From: Setoptus koraiensis
Taxonomy: Eukaryota > Arthropoda
Assembly (NCBI GenBank): GCA_048013815.1
Contig: CM106586.1
Location: 5,208,001 to 5,272,000, forward strand
DNA: 64,000 bases
Reading direction: 5' to 3'
Part shown: one piece after another, positions 52,611-61,633 of the stretch
Layout: the number at the start of each line of letters is the position of its first letter
Position numbering within the stretch: the first letter of the stretch is position 1
Notes under the pieces: model-generated
The model's database searches: none
Told to the model about the DNA's origin: nothing
What the model saw: only the letters and a program-made list of their open reading frames with translations
Made by a program: the position numbers and the translations under genes

Positions 52611-53436
52611 AGTTGTACCTGATTCCATCCTCCTCTTGTTCCTCTTCGGGTACATCCGGACACTTGGTCTCTTTGTAAATGGTGGAGTCAATCTCGGGGA
52701 AGAAGGTGTCACATTCAAACTGTGCGTGTATTCTTGTTAAATAAATTCTTTTGCATTGTGGCAACTTCAGAGCTTCTTCATATATGCTTTCACCTCCAAC
52801 TATCCAGACGGTTCCTTTATTTCTAAGTTGAGAAACTCCCTCTAGAGCGGCGGGTAGCGAGGTAAATATATGGTCAACTGAATCGCGGTCTTCAATGGTC
52901 GATACCGTGTGACTGAGAACGACGTTCGTTCTGTCTTTCAATGGCCTATACTTCGGTGGTATAGATGACCAAGTCTTTCGGCCCATAATCACCACATTCT
53001 TTAGATTAGTTTCGTTAGTCTTAGTTGTCATTTGGTTGAAATATTCAAGTTCGTTCTTCAATCTCCATGGTAATTTGTTTTTGAACCCAATTCCATTGTT
53101 ATAGCAGGCAGCCGCTATAACGAAGAAATCGCTTCTCATTGTTTGTCTGTTAATATTCTCGTCTCTGGTGATTTCGTTCAAATCCATTTGGCTCAACTTA
53201 GATTTAAGTTGATCATGCATGCGTCCAAAATGTACTGTCAAACCGTCTAAATATGCTTTCAGAACGCTTAATTCTTCTAAATACACAGTATCTACATCAA
53301 TTTGAGTAACATGTTTTTCCTCATTATTTCGAGCAAAAAGATTTGGTAAATCGCTGTGTCCAGAGGCTTCCAATAAATTGTCAAGTTGTTCACTCGAGTA
53401 CTTATAGCTTGTGTATTCATTTATCAAATCGTCCAT
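52573..53436 (-). CDS. DHFR: Dihydrofolate reductase with a 99-residue N-terminal extension
   Basis: A frame of 287 residues. From Met100 (ATG at 53,139) the sequence is a complete DHFR: VIAAACYNNGIGFKNKLPW, the acidic active-site Glu of LKNELEYF, VVIMGRKTW, RPLKDRTNVVLS, WIVGGESIYEEAL and ECDTFFPEI. It reduces dihydrofolate to tetrahydrofolate with NADPH. Residues 1-99 are acidic and helical-looking (EELSVLKAYLDGLTVHFGRM) and match no family I recognise. They may be a genuine extension, an unrelated protein fused in frame, or leader sequence if translation starts at Met100. I see no splice pair at the junction. The start lies 184 bp from that of BLOC1S2 on the other strand, so the two probably share a promoter. 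Confidence 0.92.
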   Translation of the reverse strand: MDDLINEYTSYKYSSEQLDNLLEASGHSDLPNLFARNNEEKHVTQIDVDTVYLEELSVLKAYLDGLTVHFGRMHDQLKSKLSQMDLNEITRDENINRQTMRSDFFVIAAACYNNGIGFKNKLPWRLKNELEYFNQMTTKTNETNLKNVVIMGRKTWSSIPPKYRPLKDRTNVVLSHTVSTIEDRDSVDHIFTSLPAALEGVSQLRNKGTVWIVGGESIYEEALKLPQCKRIYLTRIHAQFECDTFFPEIDSTIYKETKCPDVPEEEQEEDGIRYNFTVYDRIDNTAA

Positions 53437-53620
53437 CTTTGATGATTTATCTAGTTACTATCCATCAAATGTTTGTTTTATAATATTTACTGATAAACTA
53501 ACAAGTTATTTTTAGGCGTCATGAGTGCTGTGCGCAACCGTCATACAAACAGCTGCTCTCACATTTGTTTCCATTCGTTGTTTCTATGGTTTGTATTCAT
53601 TGGACATTAGGCTGGCAATC
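53437..53620. promoter_or_regulatory. Divergent promoter between DHFR and BLOC1S2
   Basis: 184 bp separate the two start codons. No TATA box at a convincing distance is seen in either direction. A short bidirectional promoter is inferred from the spacing alone. Confidence 0.45.
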
Positions 53621-54032
53621 ATGTCGTTCGACAAAGTATCGGAATATATCGACTTGGAACTTCGAGGTATGTAAATGTTTATCATTTCAATACCACGCAA
53701 CATGATGCATCTCTATTAATCTAGAACCTCTATCTCTCCCCTTTCCGATGATGGTAACAGCTTCGCTTGAGGACTATGAGTTTATAAAGAACTTGAATAA
53801 GGCAACGTCACAAAGATTTAGCGATTTTCAGGTGGTTGCCGACAGGATAGCTGCCAATGTGATCAAGATAAATGAAAATCACGAGGCCGTGGAAAAACTT
53901 AATAATCTATTTAAGCAAATAGATATGGTCGAGGAAAAAGTAACTAAACTGGAATCGATGGCATATAAAATAGACTCCTACAGCAAGAGATTGGAAGAAA
54001 GATTCAAGCAATTGGACCCAAATAAAAAGTGA
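53621..54032 (+). CDS. BLOC1S2: BLOC-1 / BORC complex subunit 2
   Basis: Exon 1 is 53621-53666. Exon 2 most likely starts at 53,761, giving about 105 residues. VSEYIDLELR-ASLEDYEFIKNLNK aligns without a gap to the human MATYLTGELTATSEDYKLLENMNK region. The C-terminal IDMVEEKVTKLESMAYKIDS followed by YSKRLEERFKQL matches [32 protein letters not shown]. The protein is a small coiled-coil subunit of BLOC-1 and BORC, which act in lysosome-related organelle formation and lysosome positioning. A second acceptor at 53,724 would add 12 Pro/Leu-rich residues and is also in frame. The convergent neighbour ends 90 bp away. Confidence 0.85.
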
Positions 54033-54122
54033 AACGATTAGAAAATTTTTTCATCGAACAGAGGCTGTTCTATTTATTCATTTGGCTTATATGTATGCTA
54101 GGTAATAAATTTTGGTTCATCT

Positions 54123-54584
54123 TTAAAAACCTCCCGAGTTTAACTGCTCCAATGCCTCCAGTTTTTTCAAGGCCATTTCGGCGGGCTTCTTGTTCCCCTC
54201 TATCTCCGATTCAAGGTTTGATAACTCTGTGCGAATCTGCATCTCGTTGCGATAAAGGTTCGCGGCTGACTCTGAGAGTTGCTCCAATAGACTAAACATT
54301 TTGCTGATACGTTGTTTTGGTATCATATCCGTTTGAGCCATATTGGACGGTACCACGATAGGTGATGGACTTTGAGTTGTCTGACTGACTTGAACAGATT
54401 CTCTCATTTGTTGATGTTGTTGTGGTTCTATTCTTAACAGATCCCAAACCATCTTGGTCCTGTATATATGTTTTCGATTTGATTTCAATAAATTTGAATA
54501 TCCTTCAAGAAACTTCAGTTTTTCGAATGATGTCGACTGCTTTTTTGTTTGTAGTGGAATACTTGTATTTGATATGTTCGTTAG
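54123..54584 (-). CDS. Unidentified small coiled-coil protein
   Basis: I do not recognise this gene. The frame is open from a plausible splice acceptor (CATTTCAG|CTAACG) at 54,584 to the stop at 54,123. It reads LTNISNTSIPLQ, then FEKLKFLEGYSNLLKSNRK, MVWDLLRIEPQQ, a Gln/Ser/Pro linker, and a C-terminal helix (SKMFSLLEQLSESAANLYRN, LESEIEGNKKPAEMALKKLE). The first ATG in frame is at 54,452 (MVWDLL), giving 110 residues. Otherwise translation starts on an upstream exon that I could not place. The length and coiled-coil C-terminus resemble small subunits of Mediator-like or tethering complexes, but no family match is claimed. Confidence 0.5.
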   Translation of the reverse strand, partial: LTNISNTSIPLQTKKQSTSFEKLKFLEGYSNLLKSNRKHIYRTKMVWDLLRIEPQQHQQMRESVQVSQTTQSPSPIVVPSNMAQTDMIPKQRISKMFSLLEQLSESAANLYRNEMQIRTELSNLESEIEGNKKPAEMALKKLEALEQLNSGGF

Positions 54585-55129
54585 CTGAAATGGAATGAGC
54601 TATTGAGGAATGAGATTTACTGAAACGTTGATAATTCTATTCTATGATTGCTTTGTTCTATGTTACGAATGACTCAACTCTCGTGAGACCAATAGTTCAG
54701 TGGATGAACTTTGCAAGCCCATTTCACACTCAAAACGAAACACGTACTCTCGAGTATCGAACTTTTTCACCATCTTGGCGCTAAAAGACCTAATGCACAC
54801 AGTGCGCAAGCAACGCTGATAATCCTATATACAGATAGGTGCCAAATCCAAATTTGTGCAACGCCCTCTGTCGGACTGACGAAAATATTATCTTGAGCAA
54901 ACTTGAAATTAGCGCCCTTCATGTGCCGATGCACACATTCTGTGTGGCTTTTTCGTATCTAACTCGATCAGCAGATCAAACAGAGAATTAAAAATACAGT
55001 CAAAGAGAAGCATTTTATCTACATCACCTTGGAATAGGTTCGGAAAGAATTTCGCTCAGATACCAGTTCAAGATCTAATATTAAATACCTATCAAACTCA
55101 ATTGAATCAACAATCATACTCAAGACGAG
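54585..55129. other. Spacer between the coiled-coil gene and PSMD8
   Basis: 545 bp holding the 5' ends of two divergent genes. The last 170 bp before PSMD8 are AT-rich. A missing first exon of the minus-strand gene may lie here. Donor-like sites at about 54,666 and 54,620 do not join in frame to an ATG. Confidence 0.35.
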
Positions 55130-56051
55130 ATGGCAACCAACAATGAAATAATTAGCCACCGGAATAGCCTTTTGGCAGAATGGAGCCGTGGACCGTCCAA
55201 GAATATGGCCGTTATCAACGACCACCTCGAGAAGGTCAAGCTGCCCCTTTCTCAGGTGTCTTTCTATTCGGATGGCACTCAGACACCATCAGGGGAACTC
55301 CTGGTGCATTGCAGGGATATTCTGGAAATCGGCACCTTTTTCTCGATCGAGACTAGGCAAATACCGGCTTTTGAACGATACTTGGCTCAATTGAAGTGTT
55401 ATTATTTCGACTACAAAGATCTATTACCAGAGTCTTCCAATAAATATCAGCTTCTCGGCCTGAATCTATTACGCTTACTATCCCAGAATCGTTTAGCCGA
55501 ATTCCATACTGTAAGTTACTTCAAACAATACATGAACTATCATCAAAATAATTTCTTTATGAGAGGCATCTGACCTGATCTTACCTACAATCTTTTATTT
55601 TTCTATCACTCAACATTCACAGGAAGTAGAACTGTTGCCTCCAGATGTCATACAGACGAACTCTTTTATTAGTCACCCGGTCTTACTAGAGCAGTATTTG
55701 ATGGAGGGTAGTTATAACAAAGTTTTTCTAGCAAAAAGTCAGGTCCCCTCACCTTATTACACGTATTTCATAGATCTTTTATTAGATACAATACGAGTAG
55801 AAGTAGCTAGCTGCTTAGAGAGCGCCTTTGACACTATTGGAGTTACAGATGCCGCGAGGTTACTATTTCTCAACGACGTTGACGGTCTTAAAAAGTTTTC
55901 CTCCGATCAAAAGTGGAATATATCACCAGATGGAAAATCAATAACATTCACACTACCTCAGGAACCTACACAACTTACAGCTAAAGTGGCATCACAACAA
56001 ATTGCATCACAAATAGTAGAATATGCATTAGAACTTGAGAAGATAGTTTAA
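55130..56051 (+). CDS. PSMD8: 26S proteasome non-ATPase regulatory subunit 8 (Rpn12)
   Basis: Exons 55130-55510 and 55623-56051 give 269 residues with a phase-0 intron of 112 bp. Features match Rpn12: RDILEIGTFFSIETRQIPAF followed by ERYLAQLKCYYFDYK, YQLLGLNLLRLLSQNRLAEFH, and the C-terminal PCI/winged-helix part with HPVLLEQYLMEGSYNKV and IASQIVEYALELEKIV. Rpn12 is a lid subunit; its insertion late in lid assembly licenses joining to the base. Length agrees with the family, which varies at the N-terminus. The start is the first ATG in good context (GAGATGGC). It is convergent with the Polycomb RING gene, with 32 bp between stops. Confidence 0.93.
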
Positions 56052-56083
56052 ATCTGTTTATTTTTATAAAGTGCATTCAGATT

Positions 56084-58096
56084 CTACCGTACTACATTCT
56101 CGGGCCTTGTCACCCGGAAATTTATGTTCATATAATCATCAAGACCTGTCTCTGCGAAGGAATATGCAATGTCGATTAGGGAAAACTTGTCATCTAATTT
56201 TTTGTCAGAATATAATATGTCCACATTGAAATGTTCTAACCCGTATTTCCTCACAATGAGTTTCCTCAATTGATTCATGGTTACTATAGCGGGGCATTTG
56301 AGGTAACGTTTGTATGTGGTTAGATTATCTTCTAAGGACAGTGGTGGCCCCGACTGCCGATCATATGTTAGGCAAACAAAAATAGTATCATCTGGTTTGT
56401 AATATTGCTTATTGTTCGGCACATCCCCAAACATCTCGTTCTTGTACCTTGTAATAGATGTTGGTCTGGCTTCATAGAATTTTCTCCGCCTAGCCATTTC
56501 ATTTTGGTATAGTCCTGGTACTAATTTATAAACTATACTTTGTTTAACGGTGTCGGGACGGAGTTTATTAAGGGGTCTGGATCCCTTGATCTCTACTTTG
56601 CACTCAGGGCATTCTGGTTTACCACTCATTATCCATTTTCCAACACATGATCTACAGAATGAGTGCATACACTCGGTTATTGTGACAGCATCTATAAGAT
56701 ATCCTTTACACACATAACATCTTATGATATCTAATAGGGAATTTTTTGATTGCGAGGATGAGGCCGCAGGCAGTTGCCTTGTTTGTCTGTCCGAAGACGG
56801 ATCAGCAGGTTGTTTGGCCCTAGAAGGTGAGCCAGGTTGATTGGCTGGAGACTGTTCTCCGGATATTTTTGCCGAGGACGCTAGTCTTGGTCTTCTGGCC
56901 GAGGACTTCGAAGTCGATGGTTTTGGTTGCCCGGTTACATCGGGCGATAAGGAACGCTTCAGACCTTTGGAGGTGTTTGAACAATGAGGTTGTTGTTGTT
57001 GCTTCTGGGGTTGCAGCTGTTGCTTTTGGGATTGCTGATCTTGTTTTTGGGGTTGCTGATCTAGCTTCTGGGATTGTTGTTCTTGCTTAAGCGGTTTCTG
57101 TTCTTGCTTAAGTGGTTTCTGATCTTGCCTCAGCGGTTTCTGATCTTGCTTCAACGACTGCTGCTCTTGCTTGGGCGGTTTTTGATCTTGTTTCAGCAAT
57201 GTCAGCTGAGGTTGGGATCTTTGCGCTGGTGTCGGTTGGGATCTTGGCGCTGGTGTTGATTGTGAGGGGGACGGCCTAGACTGCGAGGGGGCTAGCGGCG
57301 GCTGGGGTTGAGTCTGAGGTGGTGGTGGTGTGTGTTGATGATGCTGTTGTTGCTGCAGCTTCTTCTGCTGCTGAAGCTGTTGCTGTTGTAGCAGCTGTTG
57401 TTGATGTTGTAGTTGTTGCTGCTGTGGATCCCGATGCTGTTTTTTCTGAGGCTGTTGTTGTTGTGGTGATTGTGATTGCGGTTGTGGTAGTGCTGCTGGC
57501 GGAGGTTGTGGTAGTTGTGGTGGTTGTTGCAGCGGTGGTTGTTGCTTCTTCTGTTTTTGCTGGATTTGTTCCTGAGTAAGAATCGCTAAATTTTGATTCT
57601 GATTATGATAAGGCTGGTTTCTATGTTGTTGTTGTTGTTGTTGTTGTTGATGATGATTTTGTTGTTGTTGTTGTTGCTGTTGATGGTGTCGTTGTTGTTG
57701 TTGTTGTTGTTGATTCGGTTGATGTTGGTGATTTTGTTGATGTTGGTGATTTTGTTGTTGCTGTTGATTTTGCTGTTGCTGATGATTTTGTTGTTGTTGT
57801 TGGAGCTGTTGTTGTTGTTGCTGCTGCTGTCGTTGGTGATGGTGTTGGATTTGTTGGTGTTGGTGAATCTGTTGTTGAAGTTGATGTGGATGAAATTGCA
57901 TTGGATTTTGCATGTGATAACTCTGGTACTGTTGATGTGATGGGAACATTGGCGACGACATCCGGCGAATATATTCCAAGAGCTGCATGCTGGATGCAGC
58001 CGCAGTTGGGTCCATCATGCCCCTAGTCGGCGGTGCCGAGCCACTGGCTAGCAGGATATTTTGGATAGATTGATGATTCATTGTGTTATCGTTCAT
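56084..58096 (-). CDS. Polycomb group RING finger protein, BMI1/Psc class, with N-terminal polyglutamine region
   Basis: A single exon of 670 residues. A RING finger lies at about residues 459-500: CYVC, the CMHSFCRSC core and CPEC supply the zinc ligands. RPLNKLRPDTVKQSIVYKLV and PGLYQNEMARRRKFYE follow, as in BMI1/PCGF2/Psc. The C-terminal RAWUL ubiquitin-like domain (about 575-665) shows RYLKCPAIVTMNQLRKLIV and DKFSLIDIAYSF. PCGF proteins pair with RING1 to make the PRC1 ligase for H2A. Unusually, the domain pair sits at the C-terminus after some 450 residues of Gln/His/Pro-rich, repeat-coded sequence, including KQEQ- and KQDQK-type repeats at about 315-375. In Drosophila Psc and Su(z)2 the long disordered part is C-terminal instead. 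The RAWUL sequence points to PCGF2/4 rather than PCGF1/3/5/6. Confidence 0.9.
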   Translation of the reverse strand: MNDNTMNHQSIQNILLASGSAPPTRGMMDPTAAASSMQLLEYIRRMSSPMFPSHQQYQSYHMQNPMQFHPHQLQQQIHQHQQIQHHHQRQQQQQQQQLQQQQQNHQQQQNQQQQQNHQHQQNHQHQPNQQQQQQQRHHQQQQQQQQNHHQQQQQQQQHRNQPYHNQNQNLAILTQEQIQQKQKKQQPPLQQPPQLPQPPPAALPQPQSQSPQQQQPQKKQHRDPQQQQLQHQQQLLQQQQLQQQKKLQQQQHHQHTPPPPQTQPQPPLAPSQSRPSPSQSTPAPRSQPTPAQRSQPQLTLLKQDQKPPKQEQQSLKQDQKPLRQDQKPLKQEQKPLKQEQQSQKLDQQPQKQDQQSQKQQLQPQKQQQQPHCSNTSKGLKRSLSPDVTGQPKPSTSKSSARRPRLASSAKISGEQSPANQPGSPSRAKQPADPSSDRQTRQLPAASSSQSKNSLLDIIRCYVCKGYLIDAVTITECMHSFCRSCVGKWIMSGKPECPECKVEIKGSRPLNKLRPDTVKQSIVYKLVPGLYQNEMARRRKFYEARPTSITRYKNEMFGDVPNNKQYYKPDDTIFVCLTYDRQSGPPLSLEDNLTTYKRYLKCPAIVTMNQLRKLIVRKYGLEHFNVDILYSDKKLDDKFSLIDIAYSFAETGLDDYMNINFRVTRPENVVR
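57615..57850. repeat. CAG/CAA-type triplet repeat coding polyglutamine
   Basis: Nearly continuous TTG/CTG triplets (CAA/CAG on the coding strand) with interspersed His and Asn codons, inside the PCGF coding region. The tract is likely to vary in length between individuals. Confidence 0.85.
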
Positions 58097-61000
58097 AACT
58101 ATCCTGTTAGGGTACCCATGATATTTGGAAATTTATCTATCATTTGCTCTTCTGTCACTGATATTACTGAGAGAGCTACTATTTTTTTACTATTATTATT
58201 TTATTACTGTGATACCATTAGCAAAAACGTAACAAAATTAGAATTAATACGCTGTTGCTGTGTAATAGGCAAAAATTTTGGTTGTAGTTTGGTTTGGCTA
58301 GGCCGTCTTTCAAAAATTGAACTGTATATGTTATATGCCTGTTATGAGTGTTTGGGGCTGAAACTATCTGAGCATGCTCAAAACGAAACAAAATTTTCGC
58401 ATTTCAGACACATTCGCATTTCGCAGCCAAAACAACATTCGCCAACTACTGCCACTACCACTACCACTACCACTGCCACTACTACTAGTACTGGCACCAC
58501 TACTAGCTCTACACTACTGGTACTACACTACTATACCACTATAATTCGAACAACTACCACCGCTACTACTAACACTGTATTATGATCTTCTCAGCACCAA
58601 TGGTAGTAGGAACGAAATAAAGGCAACAACAACTCAAGCAGCGCGCATGCTGTTGAATTCTCTTTCCCTCCCTCCTCCTATGTCTGTCTGTCCGCCTGTC
58701 AGCTTGCTCTTTCAGCATAGCATGTGCGTGTGTGTGTGTGTGTGAGTTGGTTTATCTTCTTTGTGTAATGTTGGCGTATCATCTGACTCGTCACCACTCG
58801 TCATGCACACACACAAAACTGGAATTCTTGCTTTACGCATTTATCCGCACACACACACACACGCACACATACACGCACACACAAGCGCACACACACACAC
58901 TCTCTCGCTGGTTAATAGTCAGAACTCACTCTATATGCACACAATTCTTGTCCTATCTCTCGTTCGCTTGCATTATATAGCGTTTATATGCGCTGCTGGC
59001 AGCCAAATTATCAGCTAGCAGCGGCGCGGCAGAGGCGCATGCTAGCTCTGCATGAGTTGCAAGCGCGCTTTCCTCTCGCTCTCTTTCTCTCTCTCACACA
59101 CACACACACGCTCGCAGTCGCAAGCATTCTATATCCTACACACCATTAGGCTTGCTCTGTTAGCTTGTGCGTCTGTCACAATCTATCCTAACAAACAGTT
59201 TGCGTGTGCGTGTGTTTGTGTGTGCGGCAACACCAAAAGTACCAACTAGCAGCGGCAGCAACAACAACAACAGCCAAAGCAGCAGCAGCAGAATAAAACA
59301 TGACGAAACTGCCAGTACACACACACACAAGCAGCACAAATATACGGCGTATATTATCGTCGTGGATTAGATTATATAGTGAGCGCAGTGAATGCAACAA
59401 CAGGCACGATGCACATGAAACATCACATCACATTACAGCGAACACACACAAACGGACAGACGTGCACACACACACATTCTACTCTATACTGGATTTCTCT
59501 CTTTCTTTCTCCTCTCTCTCTCTCTCGCTCCTCTCTATCGCACAACACTCGACACACACACACACACTACTCTATACGCTGGATCTGACACACAAGCAAT
59601 TTGAGTTGTCTCATTTCTCTTTTTCGCTCTCTCCGCTCCTCTGTTTCGCTCTCTCAATATAGAACATTTTGGTGCCTATCGCTCTCATTTTTGCTCCTCT
59701 CGCTGCTCAATTTGTCTCTATCGCTCACAAACCACTCTATATAGCATCCTGTCTCTCTTTCTCCTTTCTAGTCACCATTCTTTCAATTCGCAGCAGCATT
59801 TGTTGTTGTTGTTGTTGTTTTTGCTGTTATTGTTGTTGCTGATGCCAGTTGTGCGGCAGATAGGGCTGCCTTTGCCATTGCCTCCCTCTCTCTCTCTCTC
59901 TCTCTCTGCCAGTGTGTGCAAGCGATGTGTTGCTGGCTGTCGCTGCTGCCGCCGCTGCTGTTGCCGATGTTTCCTCCTCTTCTCCACTTTTATCAAACGT
60001 TTCTAAAGCACCAACTGTGAACTCATGTGTGCTCTCGTCGTCGCTGATATACGTTCTATGTTGGCCGACTATTACAATTCCATTACCGCCGCCACCACCA
60101 CCAGCGCCACCAGCGCCACCGCCGTCACTGCTGCTGCCGCCGCTGCTGTCTCTGCTGCAACCACCACAATTTGATCCTATCCAACTCATCATCATGATCG
60201 AATCGGCCATTCATTCAGGCAGGCGCACTCGGCAACAGCAACAACGACAACAACTGCTGCTGCCACCACTGCCGCCACCACCACTGCTGCCAATGCCACT
60301 GTTGTTGTTGTTACCGCTGGCGCCGCTGATGGCGCCGCTGTTGCTGCCATTTCCAATTCTAATTCATATATAATGCCATAATACTATTACCACCGCTACC
60401 ACCAACAACACTATCGCTGACTCACTCGCTACAGCTTGCGCTCTACATGTGTGCCATGTTGATTGGCAATGAAATAGTGCGCAAATCCTCTAGGCGATAA
60501 TATGCAATACAACGCGCGTATATAGAGAACTATCGCACTTTGGGGCCAGCATGCACCTCATCCGCTCACGCACGCACGCACGCAAGCCAGAGCCGCGCGC
60601 TAACTGTCAATGGCGCTCTATAGCCGATCTAGCCTCTCTCTCTCTCTCTCTACGACTAGTGATGTGTAGAGCTGTTAATTGGGCCAAGAGTTACAAACAA
60701 CAAACTCTCTCCACCTTGGTGCCTTTCGCAGCCATTATTTTAGCTAGATAATTGCAACGAATAATAGCTGTTACATGCCACACTAATCAACTTCACTCAA
60801 CTTGGACAAGGCAAGGCTCGCTCGAAATCGAGCCATCTTGCACATCTATTACATAATGACATAATGCTGCACATTTGTTGCGCATCCAAACACACACACA
60901 CACACACACGCTGAAGGCTAGCGAGAGGCTGCGTGATGCGCTGCATATGTGTCGCGATTCTCTCTAGTCAGCCAACTTTTCTTCAATAGAAATTTATGTG

Positions 61001-61633
61001 TGCCTTGTTGTGTCTTCTTCCTGTACAGTAATTCGAAAATTCTCTCGTTCCAGGGAAACCTCTCATAGATAAGTTCACTTTTCCTTTTACACGGAGGGGC
61101 GCACACATACTCTTGAGTCTAACAGCTTCGTTAAGCTTAAAATATTAGCATATCTGCGGCTCAGCATCATCATGTTCGAGGGCACTTATTCACTCCACTT
61201 TCCTTTGCATACATGACTAGGAACAACAACAATTCTAACAAATGATCTGTATGGAGCTGATCAGGGTGAAGCCCCACGCACATACACACAACTGAGCGGC
61301 CCAGCTAGCTAGCTGACTAGTTAGCTTTATTGGATAGATTGCGCTATTGGCCCGCCCAAAGTGTTGATAGCTATTCCAGTGGCTACATAGCTCAGCGTTC
61401 ACACATATTGTTATGGTATGCAAATGGTCTCGTTCTTTAGCTAACAAACAAATAAATTAAAAATCGCACTCATGTCTTCATTCGAATATTAAATTGAAAA
61501 AATTGTCTATTTTATCTTAGCAACAATATTTTTATGTCAATCTATCTATCAAACACTCGAATTAATCAATTAGCATCCAAGATCTTGAGTTGATCCATTA
61601 ACGTTACCAAACAAAATTAAAGTCTCAACCATC
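58097..61633. promoter_or_regulatory. Divergent repeat-rich region between PCGF and the PUL gene
   Basis: About 3.5 kb upstream of two divergently transcribed genes. It contains CA runs (near 58,850-58,902, 59,092-59,108 and 60,890-60,908), CT/GA runs (near 59,080-59,092, 59,512-59,530, 59,886-59,908 and 60,632-60,650), TTG and GCC/ACC triplet runs (59,800-59,835 and 60,080-60,345), and ACT/ACC repeats at 58,440-58,570. GA runs upstream of a Polycomb gene could bind GAGA factor. Frames of 120-153 codons here are repeat-coded poly-Leu/Pro or Thr/His and I reject them as genes. No RNA gene is seen. Confidence 0.4.

Noticed and set aside
57319-57940. Plus-strand Val/Ala- and Leu-rich frames
   Set aside because: They are antisense readings of the polyglutamine-coding repeats of the PCGF gene.
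59800-60373. Poly-Leu/Pro and poly-Gly/Ser frames on both strands
   Set aside because: They come from triplet repeats of TTG, GCC and ACC, which stay open in several frames at once.
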